From assembly GCA_905214465.1 (NCBI GenBank), contig CAJMMD010000005.1, forward strand, positions 38,605-102,604: DNA of 64,000 nt, given 5' to 3'. A model generated the notes under the pieces. The model did not search any database, was not told the DNA's origin, and was given only the letters and a program-made list of their open reading frames with translations. Positions 45,746 to 54,003 of the stretch are shown one piece after another. The number at the start of each line of letters is the position of its first letter. Position 1 is the stretch's first letter. A program made the translations under genes and the position numbers. This DNA comes from an uncultured bacterium (GTDB lineage: Bacteria; Actinomycetota; Coriobacteriia; Coriobacteriales; Coriobacteriaceae).

Positions 45746-45782
45746 CCCACGATGCGGGGAACACCCGCATCGTGGGTTTTTT
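45746..45782 (+). terminator. Strong intrinsic terminator between the epimerase remnant and the PLP enzyme gene
   Basis: CCCACGATGCGGG and CCCGCATCGTGGG form a perfect 13-bp stem around GAACA, followed by T6. The U-tract ends 22 bases before the preferred start of the next gene. A possible -10 TATACT lies at 45730-45735, upstream of it. Confidence 0.92.
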
Positions 45783-45804
45783 GCTTATGAAGGGACGGTG
45801 CCGC

Positions 45805-46797
45805 GTGGACGTACAGCAGCTAGAAGAGGCCTGGGCTGCAAGGGCCGGCGCGCGTGAGGCGCGTCTTGCTGCAGCGCCGCATGTGCCGGCGGCGCTGTCT
45901 CTGTTGGGGATTGTACGTCCCGGCGATCGCCTGGTTGCGTTTGCCGATGACTTTGCCGATGCGTTTGCGCGCGGCTTTGAGTGCTGCGACGTGGCTATGG
46001 TGGAGGAGCCGTCGGTTGCGGCGTTTACTGCTGCGTCCGAGGGCTTTGATGCTTCGTTTGAGGTCGAGGGGCTGCACCTGTGGTGGTTCGTCAACTCTAT
46101 TGGCGGGTTTGGATTGCGCGTGCCCGATCTGCGTACGCTGGGTCGGGCGGCGCGTGAGGCCCATGCGCTGCTGGTTGTGGACAACACCGTGGCATGCGTC
46201 TTTGGCTGCGATCCGTTGCGGCTGGGCGCTGCGCTGTCGCTCGAGGCGCTCGATCGCGTATGCGCCGGTAAGGCTCCGCGCAAGCTGGTTGCCGCTTCGG
46301 TGGCGCGCTCGCAGCTCAAGCGCCATCGCGTGGATGCCGCGGCTGAATGCGTGCACGCGTTGTTTGCGGGCTGCGGTGCGTCGGCGCTCGACCTTTCTAC
46401 CGAGGAGGCCGACGTGCTGGAGTGTGGGCTGGACTCGCTCGATGCCCGCATGCAGGCACATTTCGACCGCGCACGTGCGCTGGCCGAGTACTTGGCTGTC
46501 AATGAGATGGTGCACGCCGTGCGCTATCCCGGACTGAGCTCGCATCCCGACCATGCGGTTGCAACTGGAATCCTCGAGCACGGCTTTGGTCCGGCAGTTG
46601 AGTTTGACCTTATCGAGCGCAGTGCGGGCGATTTGTTCGATGCTTTGCCGGGGGAGTTTCGTACATCGCCGGCCGGCGGCGCAACGACGCGCCTTTCGGC
46701 TCCACGCGGCAAGCAGGGGTGCACCATCCGCCTCTTCGTCGGCACCGACAACCCCCTGATCGTGGCCGCCACCCTAGACAACGCCCTCCGCAAGTAG
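45805..46797 (+). CDS. Divergent Cys/Met-metabolism PLP-enzyme family protein
   Basis: A 330-residue homologue of cystathionine gamma-synthase/gamma-lyase type enzymes, about 50 residues shorter than usual. HALLVVDNTVACVFGCDPLR (about 128-147) matches the strand with the PLP-contacting Asp, and YPGLSSHPDH plus TTRLSAPRGKQGCTIRLFVG match the C-terminal domain. However, the usual SATKY segment with the PLP lysine is not recognisable, and the N-terminal half lacks the normal SG-aromatic motifs. It may be an altered enzyme or a decaying one. GTG 45805 follows AAGGGA at 9 bases; ATG 45787 is the alternative. Confidence 0.65.
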   Translation: MDVQQLEEAWAARAGAREARLAAAPHVPAALSLLGIVRPGDRLVAFADDFADAFARGFECCDVAMVEEPSVAAFTAASEGFDASFEVEGLHLWWFVNSIGGFGLRVPDLRTLGRAAREAHALLVVDNTVACVFGCDPLRLGAALSLEALDRVCAGKAPRKLVAASVARSQLKRHRVDAAAECVHALFAGCGASALDLSTEEADVLECGLDSLDARMQAHFDRARALAEYLAVNEMVHAVRYPGLSSHPDHAVATGILEHGFGPAVEFDLIERSAGDLFDALPGEFRTSPAGGATTRLSAPRGKQGCTIRLFVGTDNPLIVAATLDNALRK

Positions 46798-46812
46798 CTA
46801 ATCGGGGTCTGT

Positions 46813-46972
46813 GCCACGAAAACGGCCTATTTACTACGTTTAAGCCGTAGGGGTCGACCATACCCGCTTATTTTGAAAATCGCCAAGCTGTCTACCAGCG
46901 GTTTTATTTTCATAATGCCCGGTATGGTCTAGGGTATTCAACTAAACGTAGTAGATGGGCCCATTTTGTGGC
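46813..46972 (-). repeat. 160-bp structured repeat, copy B
   Basis: Reverse-complement copy of the element at 11382-11541, of exactly the same length: GCCACGAAAACGGCC...TACTACGTTTAA at the left, TTAAACGTAGTAGATGGGCC...TTTTGTGGC... at the right, with the same TGGTCGACC and AAAACCGCTGGTAGAC interior. It fills most of the gap between the PLP enzyme and the ModE-like gene. Confidence 0.85.
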
Positions 46973-47022
46973 GCGAGCCTCAATCCGAGGGCGCGCTGGA
47001 CAACAATTCAGTCCCAAAAGGA

Positions 47023-47370
47023 CTATCCTGCGTTGATGCTGGCGATGAGGTCGTTGGCCTTTGCGGCAATTACTTGGTTGATGTCGGCCTGCAGCTCCTC
47101 GTACACCGCTATGGCTCGCTCGCCGGAGGGCGTGAGCGTGGATCCGCGGGCGCCGTCGCGCTCGATGAGTTTGCATCCCAGCTGCCCTTCGGCCTCGTTC
47201 ACGATGCGCCAGGCCTTAGAATACGCCATGCCCATGCTTTTGGCGGCGCGGTTGAGTGAGTGCTCCCGGGCAATACCCTGCAGCAGCAAGACGCAGCCAT
47301 GGCCGAACACGCCCGGCAAATCCTTGTCGCACGCTTGAATGACCAACTTTGCCGTCGTCTTGTACTTCAT
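47023..47370 (-). CDS. ModE-like winged-helix regulator (LysR-type HTH only)
   Basis: A 115-residue DNA-binding protein matching the N-terminal domain of ModE: LLQGIAREHSLNRAAKSMGM then AYSKAWRIVNEAEGQLGCKL (about residues 29-68) is the helix-turn-helix, followed by RDGARGSTLTPSGERAI. No molybdate-binding domain follows, so it belongs to the short form. ATG 47370 is used, GTG 47379 being possible; GGGGAG is upstream. It may regulate molybdenum or tungsten enzyme genes such as the one at the window start, though it is 44 kb away and nothing here links them directly. Confidence 0.8.
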   Translation of the reverse strand: MKYKTTAKLVIQACDKDLPGVFGHGCVLLLQGIAREHSLNRAAKSMGMAYSKAWRIVNEAEGQLGCKLIERDGARGSTLTPSGERAIAVYEELQADINQVIAAKANDLIASINAG

Positions 47371-47563
47371 ACGCTCCACGTCTCCCCGCTAAAGTGTTTG
47401 CTGGGCAAACGCAAAGCCTGCGTCAAACCCTCGTGTGCTCTTTCTAAACCATGCATTGTAGCAGTCAAAGTGCGTTAAGATACTTCCCCAGTATTGGGCG
47501 CCCAAGGTTGGGCTGGGTCCTACGAGGCCTGCAGCCGACCGGTCGCATGGAAAAAGGAGAAAC

Positions 47564-49075
47564 ATGGCTACGTTCTTTCCCGGTGAGTCCCACACGTTTT
47601 CGGAGTATCTGCTGGTCCCTGGTTACTCGTCCTCGCAGTGCATCCCCAACAACGTCTCTCTTAAGACGCCGCTAACCCGCTTCAAGCGCGGTGAGAAGCC
47701 GGCAATCACCCTGAACATCCCCATGGTTTCCGCCATCATGCAGTCCGTCTCGGGCGTCGACATGGGTGTCGCGCTCGCTACCGAGGGTGGCCTGTCCTTC
47801 ATTTACGGTTCTCAGACCCCCGAGTCCGAGGCTGCTATGGTCAAGGCCGTTAAGGATCACAAGGCCGGCTTTGTTCAGTCCGATTCCACGCTGACCCCCG
47901 ACATGACCATGGAGCAGGTCATCGAGCTCAAGGAGAAGACCGGCCACTCCACCATGCCGGTCACCGACGACGGCACTCCCAAGGGCAAGCTCCTGGGTAT
48001 CGTCACCAGCCGTGACTATCGCCCCAGCCGCGATGACCACCAGAAGAAGGTTTCCGAGTTCATGACCCCGCGTGAGCAGCTCATCGTGGGCGACAAGAAC
48101 ATCAGCCTCAAGGTTGCCAACGACGTCATCTGGGATAACAAGCTCAACGCCCTGCCCATCGTCGACGACTACGATCACCTGATGGGCATCGTTTTCCGCA
48201 AGGACTACGACAGCCACAAGACTAACCCCAACGAGCTGCTCGACGGCGATAAGCGCTACATGGTCGGCGCCGGCATCAACACCCGCGACTATGCCGAGCG
48301 CGTGCCGCTGCTTATCGAGGCCGGTGCCGACGTCCTGTGCATTGACTCTTCCGAGGGCTTCAGCGAGTGGCAGAAGCGCACCATCGAGTGGATCCGCGCT
48401 AACTACGGCGAGGACGTCAAGGTCGGTGCCGGTAACGTCGTCGACGCCGAGGGCTTCCGCTTTTTGGCCGACTGCGGTGCCGACTTCATCAAGGTCGGTA
48501 TCGGCGGCGGCTCCATCTGCATTACCCGCGAGACCAAGGGTATCGGCCGTGGTCAGGCCACCGCGCTGATCGATGTCTGCCGCGCTCGCGACGAGTACTA
48601 CGAGGAGACCGGCGTCTACGTGCCCGTGTGCTCCGACGGCGGTATCGTCTACGACTACCACATGACGCTCGCCCTTGCCATGGGCGCCGACTTTATGATG
48701 CTGGGCCGCTACTTCGCCCGCTTTGACGAGAGCCCGACCGAGCGCGTCAACGTCAACGGCCAGTACATGAAGGAGTACTGGGGCGAGGGTTCTGCGCGTG
48801 CCCGCAACTGGCAGCGCTACGACCTGGGCGGCGCCGCGAAGCTCAGCTTCGTCGAGGGCGTCGACTCCTACGTTCCCTACGCCGGCTCCCTCAAGGACGG
48901 CGTGGGCGGCACGCTCTACAAGGTCAAGTCCACGATGTGCAACTGCGGCGCCCTCTCGATCCCCGAGCTCCAGGAAAAGGCACGCCTGACCCTGGTCTCC
49001 TCGACCTCGATCGTCGAAGGCGGAGCCCACGACGTCGTAGTCAAGGACTCCCAACAGAGCGTAACGTATCGATAA
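47564..49075 (+). CDS. guaB: Inosine-5'-monophosphate dehydrogenase
   Basis: Catalyses NAD-dependent oxidation of IMP to XMP, the committing step to GMP. The 503-residue protein has a TIM barrel split by a pair of CBS domains (about residues 95-225: [36 protein letters not shown]). The catalytic Cys is in [12 protein letters not shown] (about 310), with the mobile flap region and [14 protein letters not shown] toward the C-terminus. The GGGSIC loop differs slightly from the usual GPGSIC. AAAAGGAG precedes ATG 47564. It ends at an intrinsic terminator. Confidence 0.95.
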   Translation: MATFFPGESHTFSEYLLVPGYSSSQCIPNNVSLKTPLTRFKRGEKPAITLNIPMVSAIMQSVSGVDMGVALATEGGLSFIYGSQTPESEAAMVKAVKDHKAGFVQSDSTLTPDMTMEQVIELKEKTGHSTMPVTDDGTPKGKLLGIVTSRDYRPSRDDHQKKVSEFMTPREQLIVGDKNISLKVANDVIWDNKLNALPIVDDYDHLMGIVFRKDYDSHKTNPNELLDGDKRYMVGAGINTRDYAERVPLLIEAGADVLCIDSSEGFSEWQKRTIEWIRANYGEDVKVGAGNVVDAEGFRFLADCGADFIKVGIGGGSICITRETKGIGRGQATALIDVCRARDEYYEETGVYVPVCSDGGIVYDYHMTLALAMGADFMMLGRYFARFDESPTERVNVNGQYMKEYWGEGSARARNWQRYDLGGAAKLSFVEGVDSYVPYAGSLKDGVGGTLYKVKSTMCNCGALSIPELQEKARLTLVSSTSIVEGGAHDVVVKDSQQSVTYR

Positions 49076-49123
49076 GATAAGACCTGCACATAAAGGTTGA
49101 GCCTCAACCACGTTATTTAGATA

Positions 49124-49163
49124 AAGCGAGATGCCTGCAAGTCGCAGACATCTCGCTTGTTGT
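49124..49163 (+). terminator. Terminator after guaB
   Basis: AAGCGAGATG pairs with CATCTCGCTT, with inner CTGC/GCAG pairing, followed by GTTGTATTT. Confidence 0.75.
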
Positions 49164-49192
49164 ATTTGCTATCATCATGCGAGTTAACCTTA

Positions 49193-49312
49193 GGGTCGGT
49201 CGGCTTAGCTTTGTTCGCTACAAGTTCCGCACGCAAAGAAGAGCACTTAATGCGCTCTTCGTCTTGCGCAGGACTGTCCGCAGTAGCGAATAAAGCTAAG
49301 CCGTCCGACCCC
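49193..49312 (+). repeat. Palindromic element with conserved core, copy 3, in the leuS leader
   Basis: Arms 49193-49221 (GGGTCGGTCGGCTTAGCTTT...) and 49283-49312 pair over about 29 bases with one mismatch and one G-T wobble. The core CTACAAGTTCCGCACG ... GAGCACTTAATG ... AGGACTGTCCGCAGTAG matches copy 2. Inside, GAAGAGC/GCTCTTC replaces the GAAGGCCAC/GTGGCCTTC pairing of copy 2 by compensating changes. It ends 21 bases before the leuS start. Confidence 0.87.
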
Positions 49313-49333
49313 AGCAAGATTAAAGGAGCTGAT

Positions 49334-51910
49334 ATGTGCGATTGCACAGATCATAAGGATGAGATCCCTGCTTACGACGCGCAGGCCATTGAGTCCAAGT
49401 GGATGAAGGCCTGGGAGGACTCCAACCTCTTTGCCGTCGACACCGACGCCAGCAAGCCCAAGAAGTACGTGCTCGAAATGTTCCCGTATCCGTCGGGCGA
49501 CCTGCACATGGGCCACGCGCGCAACTACACCATCGGCGATGCCATGGCCCGTCAGGCCCGCATGCGCGGCTTTGACGTGCTGCACCCCATCGGCTTTGAC
49601 GCCTTTGGCCTGCCCGCTGAGAACGCTGCCATCAAGCACAACACGCAGGCTGCCGCCTGGACGTATAAGAACATGGACCAGGCGCTCGCCACGATGAGGC
49701 GCATGGGCTTCTCCTACGACCTGGATCGCACCGTTAAGACCTGCAGCCCCGACTACTATCGCTGGGGCCAGTGGATCTTTGAGAAGATGTGGGAAAAGGG
49801 CCTGGTCTATCGTAAGAAGAATCCGGTTAACTGGTGCCCCACCTGCAAGACCGTTTTGGCTAACGAGCAGGTGACCGAGGGCAAGTGCTGGCGTTGCGGC
49901 ACCGAGCCCGAGAAGCGCGACCTTGAGCAGTGGTACTACAAGATCACCGAGTACTCCCAGGAGCTGCTCGACGACCTGGAGAAGCTCCCCGGCTGGCCCG
50001 AGCGCGTCAAGCAGATGCAGGCCAACTGGATCGGTCGCTCTGAGGGCGCCGAGGTCGACTTTACCCTGTGCGATGCCGATGGCGAGCCCATCGAGGGCGA
50101 CGAGGGCAAGATCACCGTCTTCACCACGCGCGCCGACACGCTCTTTGGCGTCTCCTTCTTTGTCCTGGCTCCCGAGTACGCCCGTCTGCACGAGCTCGTC
50201 GAGGGCACGGAGTACGAGGCGGCCGTCACCAAGATCGTTGAGGACTCCAAGCACATTTCTGCCGTCGAGCGTGCCCAGGGCACTCTCGAGAAGCACGGTG
50301 CCTTTACCGGCCGCTACGTGGTGAACCCCGTTAACGGCGAAAAGGTCCCCGTGTGGGTTGCCGACTACGTCGTGGCTGACTACGGCACCGGCGCCGTCAT
50401 GGCCGTTCCCTGCGGCGACCAGCGCGACTTTGAGTTTGCCCGCAAGTATGATCTGCCGATCGTGCCGATCATCTTGGACGACGATGATCGCGCTGCCGTC
50501 GAGGCCAGCGGCGAGACCATCGATACCTTCCATGCCGAGACCGTCGACTGGGATTGCGCCCACGCTGCCGAGGGCACGCTCGTCCAGTCCGGCAAGTACA
50601 CCGGCATGCGCGGCGGTAAGCACTCCGAGGGCGAGGCTGCGATCGTGGCCGACCTCGAGGCCATGGGCTGCGGTCGTCGCAAGGTCGAGTTCCGCCTGCG
50701 CGACTGGCTCATCAGCCGCCAGCGTTATTGGGGCAACCCCATCCCGGCCATTCACTGCGAGCACTGCGGTATTGTGCCCGTGCCCGAGGATCAGCTGCCG
50801 GTGACGCTGCCCGAGAACCTGGACCTGGGCGCCGGCGAGACGCTTGCCGAGTGCAAGGACTTCTACGAGACCACCTGCCCGGTCTGCGGCCGCCCGGCCA
50901 AGCGCGAGACCGATACCATGGACACCTTTACCTGCTCCAGCTGGTATTACCTGCGCTATACCGACCCGCACAACACCGAGCTGCCCTTCTCCCGCGAAGC
51001 CGCCGACCGTTGGATGCCCGTCGATAACTACATCGGCGGCATCGAGCACGCCATTTTGCACCTGCTCTACAGCCGCTTCTTTACCAAGGCGCTGCGCGAC
51101 CTGGGCCTGCTGAGTGTGGACGAGCCCTTCACCAACCTGCTGTGCCAGGGCATGGTTAAGGACGAGAACGGCGACACCATGTCCAAGTCCAAGGGCAACG
51201 TCGTGCCCCCGAGCTCGGTCATCGAGCCCTACGGCGCCGACACCATGCGTCTGGCGATCCTGTTTATCGCCCCGCCCGAGAAGGACTTCGACTGGGATCC
51301 CAAGGCCGTTGAGGGCGCCAACCGCTTCATTAAGCGCGCCTGGCGTATCGTTTGGCAGCTCGTCCAGTCCGGCGACGCCAACGTGGCCTTCGACAAGTCC
51401 GCGCTCGACGAGACCGCGATGAAGCTCTATCGCGAGCGTCACCGCACTATCGCCAAGTGCACCGAGGACTTTGACCGAGGCCAGTTCAACACCGCCATCT
51501 CGGCCGTCATGGAACTCGTCAATGCCGCGAGTGCTTACCTCAATGCTACTGAGGGCGCTTCCCGTGACAAGGCGATGTGCTACGGCGTGGCTAAGGATAT
51601 CGTGAGCGTCCTTGCCCCCATCTGCCCGTTCTGGGCCGACGAGCTGTGGCATGAGGCGCTCGGCTGCGAGGGCAATGCCTACACCGCCGCCTGGCCCGAG
51701 TTCGACTTGGCCGAGTCCATCGAGGACACGGTGCAGATCGTCGTACAGGTGCTCGGCAAGGTCCGCGGCCGCATCGACGTCGCCCGCGACGCCTCCAACG
51801 AGGAGATGCAGGCTGCCGCTGAGGAAGCCGTCGCCAAGTGGCTCGAGGGCAAGACGGTCGTCAAGGCCATCTGCGTACCCGGCAAGCTGGTCAACCTGGT
51901 GGTCAAGTAA
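49334..51910 (+). CDS. leuS: Leucine--tRNA ligase
   Basis: Class I synthetase for tRNA-Leu. The 858-residue protein has the HIGH-type motif [16 protein letters not shown] (about residues 49-64), a zinc-ribbon-like [12 protein letters not shown]...CWRCG, the CP1 editing domain with [13 protein letters not shown] (about 262-274) and catalytic MSKSKGN (about 616-622), then the anticodon-binding domain and a short C-terminal domain ending [22 protein letters not shown] 6 bases before ATG 49334 fixes the start. Confidence 0.97.
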   Translation: MCDCTDHKDEIPAYDAQAIESKWMKAWEDSNLFAVDTDASKPKKYVLEMFPYPSGDLHMGHARNYTIGDAMARQARMRGFDVLHPIGFDAFGLPAENAAIKHNTQAAAWTYKNMDQALATMRRMGFSYDLDRTVKTCSPDYYRWGQWIFEKMWEKGLVYRKKNPVNWCPTCKTVLANEQVTEGKCWRCGTEPEKRDLEQWYYKITEYSQELLDDLEKLPGWPERVKQMQANWIGRSEGAEVDFTLCDADGEPIEGDEGKITVFTTRADTLFGVSFFVLAPEYARLHELVEGTEYEAAVTKIVEDSKHISAVERAQGTLEKHGAFTGRYVVNPVNGEKVPVWVADYVVADYGTGAVMAVPCGDQRDFEFARKYDLPIVPIILDDDDRAAVEASGETIDTFHAETVDWDCAHAAEGTLVQSGKYTGMRGGKHSEGEAAIVADLEAMGCGRRKVEFRLRDWLISRQRYWGNPIPAIHCEHCGIVPVPEDQLPVTLPENLDLGAGETLAECKDFYETTCPVCGRPAKRETDTMDTFTCSSWYYLRYTDPHNTELPFSREAADRWMPVDNYIGGIEHAILHLLYSRFFTKALRDLGLLSVDEPFTNLLCQGMVKDENGDTMSKSKGNVVPPSSVIEPYGADTMRLAILFIAPPEKDFDWDPKAVEGANRFIKRAWRIVWQLVQSGDANVAFDKSALDETAMKLYRERHRTIAKCTEDFDRGQFNTAISAVMELVNAASAYLNATEGASRDKAMCYGVAKDIVSVLAPICPFWADELWHEALGCEGNAYTAAWPEFDLAESIEDTVQIVVQVLGKVRGRIDVARDASNEEMQAAAEEAVAKWLEGKTVVKAICVPGKLVNLVVK

Positions 51911-51937
51911 GCTCTGCGCGTAAAGCTGACATGCAAT

Positions 51938-51978
51938 AAACGAGGGGCGGTCCGGTTGGGTCGTCCCTCGTTTTGTTT
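51938..51978 (+). terminator. Terminator after leuS
   Basis: AAACGAGGG-GCG pairs with CGT-CCCTCGTTT around about 15 bases, followed by TGTTTTG. Confidence 0.8.
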
Positions 51979-52061
51979 TGTCTGCTCGCGGCGCCCGCGG
52001 TCAATTGTTCTATTCTTGTGGAGATGCTGTGGGCGCGCTGACCTGCGAGTTTCTGTTGTGC

Positions 52062-52090
52062 TTGCGCGTTTCCGCAGCTATTGGTATAGT
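52062..52090 (+). promoter_or_regulatory. Promoter of the rimP-nusA-infB operon
   Basis: TTGCGC (52062-52067) and TATAGT (52085-52090) are separated by 17 bases. The start of transcription would be near 52097, giving a leader of about 72 bases that contains a terminator. Confidence 0.6.
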
Positions 52091-52116
52091 TTGCTTGCAA
52101 ATGAAGTTGTAATTGA

Positions 52117-52148
52117 AAGAAGTGGGGTTTCGGCCCCGCTTCTTTTTT
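52117..52148 (+). terminator. Leader terminator (attenuator candidate) of the rimP-nusA operon
   Basis: AAGAAG-T-GGGG pairs with CCCC-G-CTTCTT around TTTCGG, and T6 (including the last stem bases) follows. It lies between the predicted promoter and the rimP start, 20 bases from the ATG. In Bacillus subtilis the equivalent operon is autoregulated by NusA through a leader terminator, so the same logic may apply here. Confidence 0.75.
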
Positions 52149-52168
52149 GTATGGATGGAGGTGCCGCA

Positions 52169-52663
52169 ATGGTCAAGACCAAGACCGAGCAGGCGATCAT
52201 CGACGCGCTCGAGGCCGTTGCTCCCCAGCACGATGTCGACATTGTCGACGTTGAGCTCGTGGGTGCCACCAAGGCCCCCTGCGTGCGTGTGCGTATCGAG
52301 GGTGCCGAGGGCCAGAGCCTGTCGCTCAATGACGTCACGGCCAACACCAAATGGGTCGGCGATGTGATTGAGGAGCTCGACCCCATCTCTTCGAGCTATA
52401 CGCTCGAGGTGTCGAGCCCGGGTATGGCGCGCCCGCTGCGCCGCCCGCGTGACTTTGCCCGCTTTGTGGGCGAGAACTGCGAGCTCACCTCCACCGCCAC
52501 CGAGGGCCGTCGCAAGTACGCCGGCAAGATTGCCGCCGCCACCGAGACGAACGTGACCCTCGAGCTCGAGGACGGCGAGTCCGTTACCCTCGAATTCTGC
52601 GATGTTAAAAAGTGCAAGTTGAAGCCCACCTACGACTTCAAGCCCGCGAAGGAAGGAAAGTAA
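52169..52663 (+). CDS. rimP: Ribosome maturation factor RimP
   Basis: Needed for maturation of the 30S subunit. The 164-residue protein has the N-terminal alpha/beta domain (HDVDIVDVELVG; VRVRIEGAEGQSLSLNDVT) with the conserved YTLEVSSPGMARPLRRPRDF (about 88-107) and a C-terminal SH3-like barrel (YAGKIAAATETNVTLELEDG). GGAGGTG 6 bases before ATG 52169 supports this start over any upstream one. It begins the operon, with nusA 1 base after its stop. Confidence 0.93.
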   Translation: MVKTKTEQAIIDALEAVAPQHDVDIVDVELVGATKAPCVRVRIEGAEGQSLSLNDVTANTKWVGDVIEELDPISSSYTLEVSSPGMARPLRRPRDFARFVGENCELTSTATEGRRKYAGKIAAATETNVTLELEDGESVTLEFCDVKKCKLKPTYDFKPAKEGK

Positions 52664-52664
52664 G

Positions 52665-53912
52665 ATGGCAGCATCCGACATGATGTCCGCCCTGATGGAG
52701 CTTTGCCAGGAGAAGCACATCGACCAGCTCTACCTGATCGACCGCCTGGAGCAGTCGCTCGCCAAGAGCTATGCCGAGATCCTGCATCTTGAGTGGGGCG
52801 CTAAGGTGACCATCGACCGCACCACCGGCAAGATCTACGTCTACCGCCTGGAGCCGATCGACGATTCCATGGACGAGGAGGGCAACTTCACCGAGTTCGA
52901 GGAGATCGACGTCACCCCCAAGAACACGAGCCGCATCGCTGCCCAGCACGCCAAGGCCGAGATCAACGCCATCGTGCGTAACTCCGCCCGCGAGCAGATC
53001 TACGAGGAGTTCTCCGGCCGCATCGGTGACCTCATCAGCGGTACCGTGCTGCAGTCCACGCCCGACTTCACGATCGTCAAGATTCGCGAAGGCGTCGAGG
53101 CCGAGCTGCCGCACTTCGATCAGCGTCGTTACGAGAACGAGCGCAACGAGCGTCCGATGGGCGAGCGCTACCTGCACAATCAGCACATCAAGGCCGTGAT
53201 CATCGACGTTCGCGACCCCAACTCCAACCTGCAGCCGGTTCGTGGCGAGCACAGCCGTCCGCCGATTGTCATCTCCCGTACCCACCCCGAGCTCATGCGT
53301 CGTCTGTTTGAGCAGGAGGTGCCCGAGATCTATGAGGGCACCGTCCAGATCAAGTCAATCGCCCGCGAGCCCGGCCAGCGTTCCAAGGTTGCCGTCCACT
53401 CGCTCGACGACCGTCTGGATCCCGTGGGTGCCTGCGTCGGCCCCAAGGGCAGCCGTGTTCGCGCTGTCGTGGGCGAGCTCCGTGGCGAGCGCGTCGACGT
53501 CATCCTGTGGGATGCCGATCCTGCCGTCTACGTCGCCAACGCCCTGTCGCCCGCTAAGGTCACCCGCGTCCTCATCGACGAGGAGAAGGCCTACGCCGGC
53601 GTCATCGTCCCCGACGACCAGCTGTCCCTCGCCATCGGCAAGGAAGGCCAGAACGCCCGCCTCGCTGCGCGCCTGACCGGCTGGCACATCGACATCAAGT
53701 CCGAGACGCTTGCCGCCGACATCCTCAAGAACGTTCCCGTTCACGAGGAGCCCGCCGCCGACCTGATCGGTGACGAGGAGGACGAGGATGTCCGCCGCTG
53801 CGAGTATGTGTCCGAGGACGGCATCCAGTGCCGCAACCAGGCTCGTCCCGGCTCCCGTTTCTGCGGTGTCCACGACACCGACGCCTTCGATGATGCGGAG
53901 GACCTGATCTAG
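52665..53912 (+). CDS. nusA: Transcription termination/antitermination factor NusA with a Cys/His C-terminal tail
   Basis: NusA binds RNA polymerase and nascent RNA, modulating pausing and termination. The 415-residue protein has the N-terminal polymerase-binding domain (1-125), S1 domain (about 130-200), KH1 ([21 protein letters not shown], about 248-268) and KH2 ([19 protein letters not shown], about 321-339). The last 55 residues are acidic and carry [14 protein letters not shown]...GSRFCGVHD, a C-C-C-H pattern suited to zinc binding that is not part of the standard NusA. No ylxR gene lies between nusA and infB, unlike the common Gram-positive order. Confidence 0.95.
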   Translation: MAASDMMSALMELCQEKHIDQLYLIDRLEQSLAKSYAEILHLEWGAKVTIDRTTGKIYVYRLEPIDDSMDEEGNFTEFEEIDVTPKNTSRIAAQHAKAEINAIVRNSAREQIYEEFSGRIGDLISGTVLQSTPDFTIVKIREGVEAELPHFDQRRYENERNERPMGERYLHNQHIKAVIIDVRDPNSNLQPVRGEHSRPPIVISRTHPELMRRLFEQEVPEIYEGTVQIKSIAREPGQRSKVAVHSLDDRLDPVGACVGPKGSRVRAVVGELRGERVDVILWDADPAVYVANALSPAKVTRVLIDEEKAYAGVIVPDDQLSLAIGKEGQNARLAARLTGWHIDIKSETLAADILKNVPVHEEPAADLIGDEEDEDVRRCEYVSEDGIQCRNQARPGSRFCGVHDTDAFDDAEDLI

Positions 53913-54003
53913 CGCGCGGTCGCGCCGGGCGGGCCCCGGCGCGTCTCCCACGCTCGTTCAGTCTCTAGGCACCCAAGGTGCCAGAAAGGGTAGGTGAAGT
54001 CAT

